Assembly (NCBI GenBank): GCA_963932145.1
Contig: OZ010616.1
Location: forward strand, 50,234,272 to 50,298,271
Length of the DNA stretch: 64,000 bases
Origin: Acanthosepion lycidas
Taxonomy: Eukaryota; Mollusca; Cephalopoda; Sepiida; Sepiidae
Reading direction: 5' to 3'
Shown here piece by piece: positions 1 to 10,733 of this stretch (its first letter is position 1; each line of letters starts with the position of its first letter). Below the pieces are notes generated by a model, which searched no databases, had not been told where the DNA came from, and worked only from the letters and a program-made list of their open reading frames with translations. Made by a program: the position numbers and the translations under genes.

Positions 1-84
1 AATATTTATATCCTCTGAATCTTTCCAACACATAGATGTAGAAGAAGAATAACCTGTAGATGATAGAGATACAAAAGGATCAGA

Positions 85-285
85 CCCTTTCTTCTCAATG
101 AGATGAGAATGTCAGAATTTGGATTTGTCCTGCTTGTACCAGAGGATTTGAGAATAGTGATTACATGCAATGAATGTGACAATTGGTTTCACTTCGATTA
201 TGTGCGAGTAGTAGTGCCATCTGAAGATATCAGTGGATCTGTCCTTCTTGCAGACCTCCATGGAAACCTGGTAGACCCAGTTCAT
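85..285 (+). pseudogene. Broken PHD-finger fragment (TAF3-like)
   Basis: The zinc-ligand pattern of a PHD finger can be read only by changing frame. IWICPAC is encoded around 120-137. Then, in another frame, VITCNECDNWFH runs at about 157-192. A closing CPSC pair at 240-251 is back in the first frame. The two frameshifts compensate each other. A stop (TGA) falls between the first two blocks, and another TGA lies just upstream of the first. The cysteine expected two to three residues after the WFH histidine is replaced (HFDYV where HWPCV is usual). Family knowledge: the order DExxxIWICPAC, C-x2-C, W-[YF]-H, C-x2-C resembles the C-terminal PHD finger of TAF3, which reads H3K4me3. I infer a dead retrocopy or gene fragment. 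The left part could continue outside the window. Confidence 0.6.
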
Positions 286-287
286 TA

Positions 288-930
288 GGGGGTTTTAAAA
301 AAATCCTCCTAAAGTGATCCTTGGCAAAACCTTAAACTGCACCAAAGGTTAATTGAGAAACTGAGTTCTTCTTTCCTTTTTCCCTAACAGTATCAGGGAC
401 CTTTTTTTTTGTTTTTTTTCTTTTGTTGTGGGAGCATGTGGAAACTTTGTGCACTTACCTTGGCAAAACTCTAGTGGAGAGGGAGAAATGAGGGAATTCA
501 ACTGATATCTTGTGATGAAAATAAAACTAAAGATATTATTCTCTCTTCACAGAAAATTTATAGAGATGACTTCCAGTCAACCCCATCTGATTGAAGACTT
601 TGTTCAAAATTTGCATATGTGTTCAAAGAGAGATATATAAAATGCTAAAGGCTGCATTTTCTCCCTTTTTTTTTACCTTGCTCTCTCTTTCAAAACTGAC
701 TGGACATGTTACCAAAACTGTTAATAAGACTTTTTATTTTCTACTGTTACTTCTACAAGGAGAATTACTTGTAGGCAACATATAGTGTTCTTTTTTTGTT
801 GTAATTTGACACAAATGATTGCTACTGTGAGATTACACCAATTACAAGTAAGAATTTGTTATCGTTTCTTTTTCTCTGTGCTGAGTTTTGTTTCCAATGC
901 TAATGGTTGCCATTATAGTTTTTCTACATG
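288..930. other. Unassigned AT-rich stretch
   Basis: No conserved coding block or repeat family was recognised here. Short open frames lack family motifs. It could be 3' untranslated sequence carried along with the broken PHD fragment, but nothing shows that directly. Confidence 0.4.
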
Positions 931-934
931 TTTG

Positions 935-1123
935 ATTATTTCCAATTTGTAGCTGATTATTTTCAATCTGAAGTTCGTTATTCTTAATTTGAAATTGATT
1001 ATTCTCCATCTGTAGCGGATTATTCTCAATTTGTAGTTGATTATTTCCAATCTGGATTTGATTATTCCCAATCTGTATTTGAATATTTTCAATTGGAAGT
1101 TAATTATTCTCCATCTAGCACTC
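935..1123 (-). repeat. 21-bp tandem repeat, nine units, heptad-coding on - strand
   Basis: Nine consecutive units of exactly 21 bp follow the pattern TGATTATTYYCAATYTGTAG plus one base. Divergence between units is by substitution only; no indel breaks the period. Read on the - strand, eight successive units translate without a stop as seven-residue repeats of the type LQIENNQ (variants LQIGNNQ, IQIGNNQ, LQMENNQ, FQIKNNE). The frame continues about 37 codons past the array to a TAA. A single nonsense change (CAA to TAA) separates the eighth unit from the ninth. A hydrophobic-x-hydrophobic heptad of this kind is what a coiled coil would show. It may be a relic of a repeat-bearing protein or a non-coding minisatellite that happens to be open. 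Confidence 0.75.
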
Positions 1124-1135
1124 TTTAACCTTTTT

Positions 1136-2290
1136 CCTTCCTCTTCTCTTTATCACTTTTGCCTTCACCCTTCATCATTCTTTCACATTCTCCCTTCATA
1201 ACACTTTCACCTCTCTCTGTCACTCTTTCACCTACTTCCTTCAGCATTCTTTCACCTTCTCCCTTTTATCTCTATCACTCTTTGACCATCTTCTTTCTTT
1301 CTATTTCTTCTTTCTCCCTTCTCCATCTTTCTACCTTTTCTCTTCTCTCTGTCACTTTTGCTTTCTCTCTTCATCTCTCTTTCACATTCTCCCTTCAGTA
1401 CTCTTTCACCTGCTCCCTTCTATCTTTATCACTCTTTCTACTTTATGTCGTCTCTCTTTTTACTTTCTCCCTTCTCTCTCTTTCTACCTTTTCTCTTCTC
1501 TCTTTTTTTACTTTTTCCCTTCTCTTTATCACTTTTGCCATCTCCCTTCATCACTCTTTCACATTCTCCCTTCATCATGCTTTCACCTTCTCTCTCTATC
1601 ATTGTTTCATCTACTGCCTTCAGCACTGTTTCAGCATCTCCCTTCTCTTGTTCTATCATTCTTTGCACCATTTACATTATCTCTCTATCATTCTTTCACC
1701 GTCTTCCTACTCTCTCTTTCTACTTTCACCCTTCTCTCTCTTTCTACCTTTTCTCTTGGCTCTATCACTTTTGCATTCTCTCTTCATCACTCTTTCACCT
1801 TCCCCCTTCTCTTTCTCTATCATTCTTTGCACCTTTCCCTTCTCTCTCTTTGATTCTTTCACCATCCCCCTTCTCTCTCTTTCTACCTTTTCTCCTCTCT
1901 ATCACTTTTGTCTTTTCCTTTCATCACTCTTTCACCTTCTCTCTTTCTATCACTCTTTCCCTTATACCCTTTAGCACTCTTTCACTGTCTCCTTTCATCA
2001 CTCTTTCACCATTTTCCTTCTCTCCTTTTCTACTTTCTCCCTTCTCTCTTTTCCTACCTTTTCTATCACTTTTGCCTTCTACCTTCATCACTCTTTCACT
2101 TTCTATCACTCTTTCACCTACTCCCTTCAGTACTATTTCTCCTTCTCCCTACTCTCATTATCACTATTTTACCTTCTTCCTTTTCTCTCCTTTACTACTT
2201 TCTCCCTTCTCTCTCTTCCTACCTTTCCTTTTATCTCTATCACTTTTGCATTCTCCCTTCACTCTTTCACCTTTTCCTTTCAGCACTGTT
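1136..2290. repeat. Polypyrimidine minisatellite, about 1.15 kb
   Basis: The + strand is almost purely C/T, built from variants of CACTCTTTCACCTTCTCCC. A higher-order pattern is visible: the block TTTCTACCTTTTCTCTT followed by TATCACTTTTGC recurs near 1327, 1485, 1740, 1880, 2052 and 2216, so a super-unit of roughly 140-170 bp has been duplicated imperfectly. The long open frames here (S/L/F/P-rich on +, K/E/G/R-rich on -) follow from base composition and are not evidence of protein coding. It directly abuts the 21-bp array on its left. Confidence 0.9.
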
Positions 2291-2299
2291 CAACCTCAA

Positions 2300-4079
2300 A
2301 ACAATCAAAAACAGGAATTGTTATACATACAAATCACCATATCCCAGCGTGTCCTTTATTCTGCTGCCACAAACACCTGCTGATATGTATATAACAAATA
2401 AAAAATTAAATTTTTATCTCATTGATTCAATACGTTTCTTTGTCTTCATTTTTATTACTAATCTTTACACAATTTATGTATATTATCACTATGACATATG
2501 AAATTATAACATATAGCATATGAAATAATGTCAGAAGTAGAACACTGTGTCAGAAATCACCTAGAACCCAATTCTACAGAAAAGAAACATAGATTAGTGG
2601 AAAATAAAAATAAAAAAAGATTCCTTACTACTTCTTAAAATTCTCAAATTCAAATAAGAAAATATATATCTACAGCATGAAAAAGAAGTGAAAGAATGTG
2701 TTTAACCCTAAAGAGAATAGAACATGTTTAACATTTTTCTTGTAAAAAAAACAAAAAGTGATACAAAGCCAAGTAAAGTCTTTATTCTGATATCCAATGT
2801 AAAATATGTATGCATGTGCGTCATGTTTGCATGTATATGTATATTTAAAGCATAAATTTTCAATATATTTTAAGTTGAAATGATCCAAATTTATGATAAT
2901 ATTTGTTTCAACTCCTGGGTTAAACTTCAGAATGATATTAATAATTCAGTAATTCTCCATTGGCCTGGAAGGAGTCTTGAGCCTTATTTGGCAATCTTCC
3001 TATAGATGGTGTCTCATTAAAATCACCCAGCACCTATCCTATGAACAGGTTAATAGATGTAGATAGGATTGCTTATCACCTGGCCCACACTCCTTCCATG
3101 TTTATTGAACAGGAGTAGAGATTTATGCTTTATTTCTTGTTTAAGATATGGTTTACCAGTTCTTTCTTCCATGGCCATAATGATTTACCTGTCTTAACTT
3201 TTTGGTGATCTGACTAATCAGTGACTGAGAATTTTCATTATGAAGGTACCAATTTAGCAATTTTTTAGTTGCTGCATCTAACTGGTAGTAAGGAGTTTTG
3301 ACTCTCTGGTAGTGCTTAGAGAGACTGCTCTGATTAACAGTCACATATTGGAGTATTTGAAGTGCCAAGTTTTGCATGGCCTGGTGTCCCTGCATGTATT
3401 TCTAGTGGGCAAACCTGAGGGCACATTCTGTTTTAGTCTTAGCCATCTTTTGGCTAATTTGTATTGCCATCCTTGATAGATAGTGATAGTTATTTTGGAC
3501 TTCTTTTTCTTCATTATCTTAAATCAAAATCCTCTCATGACAGATACAATGAAAAGAAATACAAGAAAACCAGTAAACAAAAAAAATCACCCACAACCTT
3601 TCTTTATCCAATATTCATGGTATCCATTTCAATTTCTTCAGTCGAGAATTTTTTCTCTTGAAATGGTTTCCAGATATCTTTGCACATTGTGAAACTAACT
3701 TAAATTCTTCTATCACCGCCAACAAATTCTCTGTTACAGAATATTTTCTTTTTTTCCAAAATGATTCTATCATAGATATGCATAGCCTCAATGTTTATAT
3801 GGGAAAATCTTCCAATGGCAAAGAAATTATCTCTTGGGTCCGCAAATGATTCTTTCATGCACTTTTGTCTTTCATTATCGCACTCTGTTAGCTATCACTT
3901 TTTGCTTCATCCTCCCATCTCTTAGGACTGTAATATATTAGACAAAATATCTGACAGTATAAAAATGTCTCTCTCTCTACATTCATCTGTGAACATTTTT
4001 TTCATTTGGTGATTCAAATGCTCATCACACCAAGTGGCTTAAGCATTCTAATGTTACTGATATTGCTCATATTCAAACT
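2300..4079. other. Unassigned AT-rich stretch
   Basis: I see no gene. The right part (about 3.7-4.1 kb, + strand) may be the badly decayed endonuclease region of the LINE that becomes recognisable from 4.08 kb, because element order would place it there. Frames are too broken to say so firmly. Confidence 0.35.
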
Positions 4080-5560
4080 TTCAATTTTCCATATTTATTT
4101 CCCTAGTAAATCTGATCAACATGCTTCTTTACCTTGTCACATTACCTTTTGTTGAACATTGCAACTCTGTCTTCTTGGCAATTTAGATCATGTAGTGTCT
4201 GTTGACATTTCTTTTGAGTTGTCTATTAGACAGGAAGCTTCTATACACAAGAGTACTTTCTGTTACCAGCATAATGTTTGGGATTAATTTTAGGACTTTC
4301 TTTGAGATGCCCCTTGAATTGATATTCTTAACCTTCCTATTGAAAATTGTGACACAGGGATTTCTTCTTGGGTTAAAGCTGGCATTGATACTTTTGTACC
4401 TTCTTGGAAATGCCTGGTGAAACCACAATCTTCTCTATGGTTCATACCAACATGTTCAGTCACCATAGTCCACCTTTTCCGGCTGTACCAGTGTGACACT
4501 TCTGATCACAACAGATGCTAACAACTTTGGCTCTTGTGACTATTGGTTGCTCTGTAATAGTGTGTAAAATAAGAGTAAGTCATCTATCCGTCATCTCTTC
4601 ATTTGATTTGAGGCGTTAACATCTTGTGTGGATAAAGCAGAATGTTTTGCTCATAAATTCTCTTCCAGTTCTATTCCTGGCTCACCTGGATTATATTTGC
4701 CTTACTTTTTATTTAGAACTGAGTCTCTGTTAAATGATATCCATTGTTTCTGCTATCATCTCTAAACTGGATCCCCTAGAAAGTATGTAAACTTGATGGT
4801 ATCCCTACAATAGTGCTTAAGAAATGTGCTCCTGAACAGGTTCCTATTCCCTCTAAACTTTATAATAAATGCTTTGCTGCTTCTTGCTTTCCTGCTTGTT
4901 GAAAATCTGTGGTTCCAGTCTTTAAGAACTCAGGCAAAATACTTGATACTATCAACCAATTAGCATTCTACCTCTTTTTGGCAAAGTAGTACAGGCTCCT
5001 CTAATCAATTCTGAATTGGTTACACATTTCACCTTGCATGTTCTTCTTTCTGATAAACAATATGCCTTTCACTTCTCAACTGCTGATGTATTAACAATTA
5101 TTGCTGAAAGAGCCTATCAAGCTTTAGATAAGAATAGTAAAGTTTCAGCTGTTGATTTGAACATCTGGAAGACACATTTGACACACGGTTTGGCATACCA
5201 GCCTTCTTCACAAGTTAAAATGTTATGGTATTTCTGGATGAATTTTTGAACTGATTCAATCTTTCTCATCAAATTGCAAAATTGAAGTTGTCCTGAATGA
5301 CCACTCTTCTGGATTTTCATCAATGACCTCCCTGATGACTTCAGCTTGGTATCTATGCTTATGACACAACTATTTATTTATTCCTGTCATAATATTAAGT
5401 CTGATCAGTTTGATAAGGTCAAATTGGCAGCAGGACTTAAAATGAGCTAAAATCTGCTTTTAACTGGAGCATGTTAGTTTTAACATCTCCAAAACATACT
5501 TTGTCACAAAGAAGTAGAAGGCTAATTTTATTTATAGCTCATGTGTGGATGTCATCATAG
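4080..5560 (+). mobile_element. Decayed Jockey-like LINE, endonuclease end through RT
   Basis: Fragments of a non-LTR retrotransposon polyprotein occur in order in shifting + frames. VVSVDISFELS is near 4195, AGIDTFVPS with a following W near 4380-4440, NSELVTH and LLSDKQYAFHFSTADV near 5010-5090, and IFINDLPDDF near 5318-5345. A degraded aspartate-rich active-site region (YAYDTT-like) and FNISKT follow at 5360-5500. INDLPDD and the DKQYGF-type block are typical of reverse transcriptases of the Jockey/CR1 group. At least a dozen stops and frameshifts make it dead. The clade is inferred from motifs only. Confidence 0.75.
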
Positions 5561-6700
5561 ACATAAAATATGTATATTTAACAGAAAAATGCATGTTTCC
5601 ATTTTAAAGTGTTTTACTTGAAGAGTATAGAATTTCTAATAAATATATATACTTAAAAGCTGAAACTCTGCAGAAAATAATTTTGCATATGTTTTAAATA
5701 CTGTGTAATTTTTATCTTTCTTTGTAAATTATAAGTTAATTAAATTTTATTGTAAGTTTGGTATCCACTCAGTAGTGTTATCATATCTTATTAATAATTT
5801 TCAATAAAAAGTGGTGTTTTGATTTTGTCTGAAACTGATTAACATAATATGGTCAAATAATTTAATTAATCAGGTTTAATTTGTTCATTTTACCAAATCT
5901 TAATTTATACATATTTTTAAAGATTTTCTTCATAAACACTATGGATTAAACAATATACACAGTAATGTTCCACATTCCCTTTGCAAAACCAAAGATAAGT
6001 GTTCTAATGATTAGAACAGCCAATTTCTGTGAAGTCAAGGAAACCCACTCGTCCAAAGAAAATTTCACATAGGCTCATGACTTTCTTTCCACCCTTTTCC
6101 TCAGCTCGCCTAAATTTAAAGGGGTGGATAAAGACAGTTATTATTTCTAGTTGATTACCAGATAATTAGTACATTTTGTTAGTATTCTGAAGTTTATTGC
6201 TTCATACCCCCAAAATTATCTACACATAGAAAGGAGGGAAGCAATTTAAAAAAAATATTTTGTAATTCATCAATATTTGTTTTTTTTAGCATTTATATTT
6301 TTATTGTCATCATCCACATATTGAATGGAAAAAGGCAACTTTTGAAAATATACTTGTACATATTTTGAATGTTGTAAAGTCCAAATTGCATACAGGCTGA
6401 AAATATTGTTTTTGACTGTGAATTTTATAACAGCATGTTCTGAAAAATCGTTATGGTTTTTTCCCTCCTTTTTGAAATGGCAGTTTTACCAAAAAAAGAA
6501 AAACAAATATTATTGCACTCTCTTTTTTCCCTTAAAAATAAACGGTCAAAAGATAAAATTTAAAATCAATTGTTGCGTCTACAATTGCGTGAGCATGAGC
6601 GTTTGTGCGATCACACTCACTCACACACATGCAATCCTGTGCGTGTATACATATTTATATGCATATGTGTATACACTCATTGATGTATAACATGTGTCTG
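5561..6700. other. Unassigned AT-rich stretch
   Basis: It holds no recognisable coding block. A short CA/GT-alternating patch lies near 6595-6670. The part closest to 6.7 kb is directly upstream of the probable promoter. Confidence 0.4.
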
Positions 6701-6714
6701 GTAGAGGTGACAAG

Positions 6715-6850
6715 GGAAGATGTGTCATGCGCAGTAGTGGACTTCCGGTATATTAGTTCATTCTGGTATTAGCATAGCCCTGTCGAAGACTAGACGTACC
6801 GATTTACAAGCAGTCGGTATCTATTGCCGCTGCTGCAAGTAGTTTTTAGA
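6715..6850 (+). promoter_or_regulatory. Probable housekeeping promoter of the DCUN1D4/5-like gene
   Basis: A 130-bp island is richer in G+C and CpG than its AT-rich surroundings. It contains CATGCGCAG near 6727 (half of an NRF1 site, TGCGCA core) followed about 10 bp later by ACTTCCGG (ETS core TTCCGG), then several CpGs and GCCGCTGCTGC. NRF1 plus ETS sites without a TATA box are typical of animal housekeeping promoters, and neddylation factors are housekeeping genes. It lies 6.5 kb upstream of the first coding exon in the right orientation. No transcript evidence is available. Confidence 0.45.
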
Positions 6851-7196
6851 GTAGATAAATTATATTTTTTATATAATTATTCATTTTTTTAAAGCATATA
6901 TCTATTTCTGTGAATTCATATTCTTATAAAGCAAAAATATATAAGTATATTTGTGCGTGCTTAAAAATTGAATTTAAGTCAGGTTTTAAAGAAGATTTGT
7001 CTTCGAAGAAAGGAATGTGAATTCATTCCTTTTGGTGGCAAAATTAAAAGAAAAGTTATAAAAGAATTGGTTTTAAAAAGTACTCTCTCTTTCTTTTGAT
7101 ACTTACAAACGTTTTAGTGAATTTAAAAAAAAAATGCCAATGTTTGTATGAATTCCAAGAAATGATTCTCATTGTTAATGTCACTTTTGAAACCAA
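6760..7196 (+). other. Candidate untranslated first exon
   Basis: The first coding exon has a clear splice acceptor just upstream of its ATG, so a 5' non-coding exon should exist. Downstream of the promoter-like island, the best donor I can find is CCAA|GTGAGTATT with the cut after 7196. CAA|GTAGTT near 6838 is a weaker alternative. Both exon start and donor are inferred. Confidence 0.3.
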
Positions 7197-7901
7197 GTGA
7201 GTATTATTTTTTATTTATTTTTTAATTAATGATTTTTTTTTTTTTTTTTAGAAAAATCGTTTATTTGTAAATTTTGACGTTAAGAATGCCGTATAAATGT
7301 ATGTGAAAAATTTATGTAAATTAATTTTGGGATTTAATTATCCTTTTTATAAAAAAACAAAACAAAAACAAAACATTTCTTTATTTTTTTTAAAAATAAA
7401 ATTGGTGACTGTACTAATTTTATTTATTTCAATGTGATTAAGAAGCTTATTGATTTTGTTGTGACGTTTAATTTTTTACGTCTTACTTTTGTCTCCATAG
7501 CAAATATCTTCTTTTTTAATTTTATATTTTTTAAAAAAAGAACTAAAGAAGTCCAGAACTTTCCTTGGGAAGCTAGAATAAATGAGATTTGATTTTAAAA
7601 AAATAACTAAATAAAAAGAAAAAACAGTCGTAGTTGCCATGTACATGTTTAGTTTACATTTTTTCTGCGTAGTGTTCATTAACCATGACAATTATTAGAA
7701 AAAATTTCTAAATAAACAAAGCGGGTTATTATTTGAAATTTCAGCAATGTTAATTTTTAGTTAAAAAATTTATTAGTTTTTACTTTTTTTTAGTTTTTTT
7801 TTTTAGTTTATTTTATTATCTGTTTCAGATTTATTTTTTTTAAAATAACCTAAATAATTATTTTTAAAGTTTCTTTTTCGTGGCTTTCATAATTTAATTT
7901 C

Positions 7902-7940
<39 letters not shown>

Positions 7941-8011
7941 TAAAATTAACTTTATATTTTAATTTTCTAAATTAAATTAAAAAATCTGTGGAAGTAAAAA
8001 TCTTTGATCGA

Positions 8012-8054
<43 letters not shown>

Positions 8055-10696
8055 TTTAGAATTTTGGTTTCCTTAAAAAAAAATAACATCTTCGTATCTA
8101 ATATTATTCATTTTATTTACCGGTGAAATTAAGTTTTTAAATTGTCAAAATTTTAATGTGTAAAATAAAAACTACACATTGTCGCATTTTGAAATTAAAT
8201 AAAACTGAAATTTCGCCGGTTTTTAACAATTAATAACGAAATAGGTTTTTTTTTTATTTCTAACCAAACAAAACCAGTTGTTGTTTTTTTCTTTTTCACT
8301 CACGTGATAAAACAAATTACCTAAAGTCAGTAAAAAAAGTGTAATTAATAGAATACATTTTATAGAAATATACAAAATAATAACACGCACATAATTTGTA
8401 TTGTAATAATAATAATGCATACAAAGTGGGTGTGAATCGTGTACATTTCTTTTTTTGTGTATAATTGGATGAGTGAACAAACAGCGTGATGATTTTGCTT
8501 TATCTCATATTGCGAAAATTTGAAATATTGACATCTCTCAACTCTTTCAAATTTGTAAACAGCAAAATTTTAGAAAAAAAACAAATAAAAATAACATCGC
8601 CGACTTTTGTGTTCAATCACGTGACCATCATATCGTAAGTCGAACTGAAGGCAAGCTAAAACGTCTCTTAGGTCATTTTTTTTTTTTTTTGAAGACATCA
8701 GACATCATTCATCATTTCTGCTATACTAAAAATATTGTCGTAGACTAATAATGGGCTTTCATCATAATTTTCTTCATTCATCCATAATTGGCGAAATGTT
8801 GTCAGTAATAATTTATTTTAAATTTATTTTATTTTTAAAGCACGCTTCTTTTTCTTTTTTTTAAATGGTTTATTTCACAATTTGTCATTGCCATGAACTT
8901 AAAAATTGTAAAAATGGACTTTTTTCTAAGTTTTTAGCTTTTTAGAACGGCTACAAATAACGTGAATTTCAATGAATAATAAGAAAAAAAGAAAAAGAGC
9001 CGAATAAGTATTATTGTCCTTTTTTTTTGTTTTTATAAATTTCATTTCACAATGACAATTATTGTTTCTTCTTGATTAGAGACTCACCTAATCTTTTTTT
9101 AAACAAAAATCTTACAAAATTCGTACACTTTTTTGTTTGTTACTTTTTATTTGAATATTTTCCTTAGTCTACTCTAAATTAATTATTGTTTCACTTGTCA
9201 TCTTTTTATCAGCTGCAACGTTTTCACAAAGATTTCTATCAGACATTGACTTTTTTGTTTTATTTGGCTTGGAATTACATTTTTAAATTTATGAACCATC
9301 GAAACTGCTCTTCTACTTGTAATTATTAAATTATTATTATTAAGGAAGGTAACATTGAAACTTTTGAAATGAAGAAAAGAAGTCTAAAAAAAAAAAAAAA
9401 GAAAAGATATGGCTGATTATCCTCCGTCACATCCTTCTTACCTTTTTTTTTTTTTTTTTAATTTATTTTGTTTCGTTATAAAAATTACTTCAATTCAATC
9501 AAAACTGATTTTTTTTTGCTTAGTTTTTGACGGTTTCTATCTGTTTTTTTATCCGTTCAACCTGAGAAGAATTTCTTGGTTCTATTCCTTTTTAAAGAAA
9601 ATCTAGAAAAGCAACGTTGTTTTTTTTGTTTGTTTGTTTTTTACTGCAGAAATCTCTTAATTATTTATAAAAATATTTTAATTACTTAATTATGCTGATT
9701 GATAGCTTTTCAAGAAAATTATTAAAATATTTTAATGTGCAAATTATTTTTCTCTTAGTCTTACGTACCTTTTTAATTTTTTTTTTTTTTTTTTTTTGGT
9801 TTAAAAAAAATTATTATTTTTTTTTTTTTTGTTTTTTTTTGTCAAAAAGATGATATTAAATAACGTAATAATAGCATAGAGAGATAAAAATGTTGTTTTC
9901 TTACAATGAATAACGTAATGGATTGTTTCTTCATGTGATTTCATACTTACTACTCGTTTTGTTGTTTTATTCTAATTCTATTGTTCATATTTGTCATGTC
10001 TCTTCCGGCCAGATTCTCCAAAGAAAATTATTTTTAAACTTATTATTTTCTAAGTGAAAACATTTGCTGCTGTTAATATATTTTTAATTTTTAATTAATT
10101 CACAAATTTCCTTTACCCTTTTGAAGTTAATAATTTTACAAACCCATTTTGACAGTTTTTTTTTCCCCTCAAATCAACGCCGATGACTTAACAATAAAAG
10201 AATGACGACAATAAAAAACCTCTCGGTTTTCTTTTGATAAAGCAAATTATATTAATGGACATGAGGAAATGTAAATTTTCCCCTTTTTCTTACTACTTTT
10301 CTACTAGTCTACGATGGTATATTTGACGGTTTTTAACATTTCTGATGATATATTATTTTTTTAAATTTTTTTTCAGATTATTTTTTAGCATTTACTAAAA
10401 AGCAGTAACTGCTGGCATTGTCTGAGTCTTAAACAGAAACTGCAATTTTCGTTCCTGTAGTGTAGTGTCATAAAACATAAAAAAGATCCTTCGATTATAT
10501 TTCTCAATTTATTGTCAATATTTTTTCTGTGTCTGGGATTGTTTTATGTTTTTATTTACAGTACTTTATAATTTCCGTTATTCATCTTCAATTAATGGTC
10601 GATCCTTTCTTTATGCATTCAATCTGATTTTTATTATTTTTATCTCATTTACTCTGGGGTAGGGAGCCTTTTCATAATTTCATATTCGATTTTTTG

Positions 10697-10733
<37 letters not shown>

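Noticed and set aside
935-1123. CRISPR-like array
   Set aside because: The 21-bp units are contiguous with no spacers, and the genome is clearly animal.
1159-2501. Long open frames on both strands across the pyrimidine-rich tract
   Set aside because: Composition alone (almost only C/T on +) avoids stop codons in every frame; there is no domain and no codon-position pattern.
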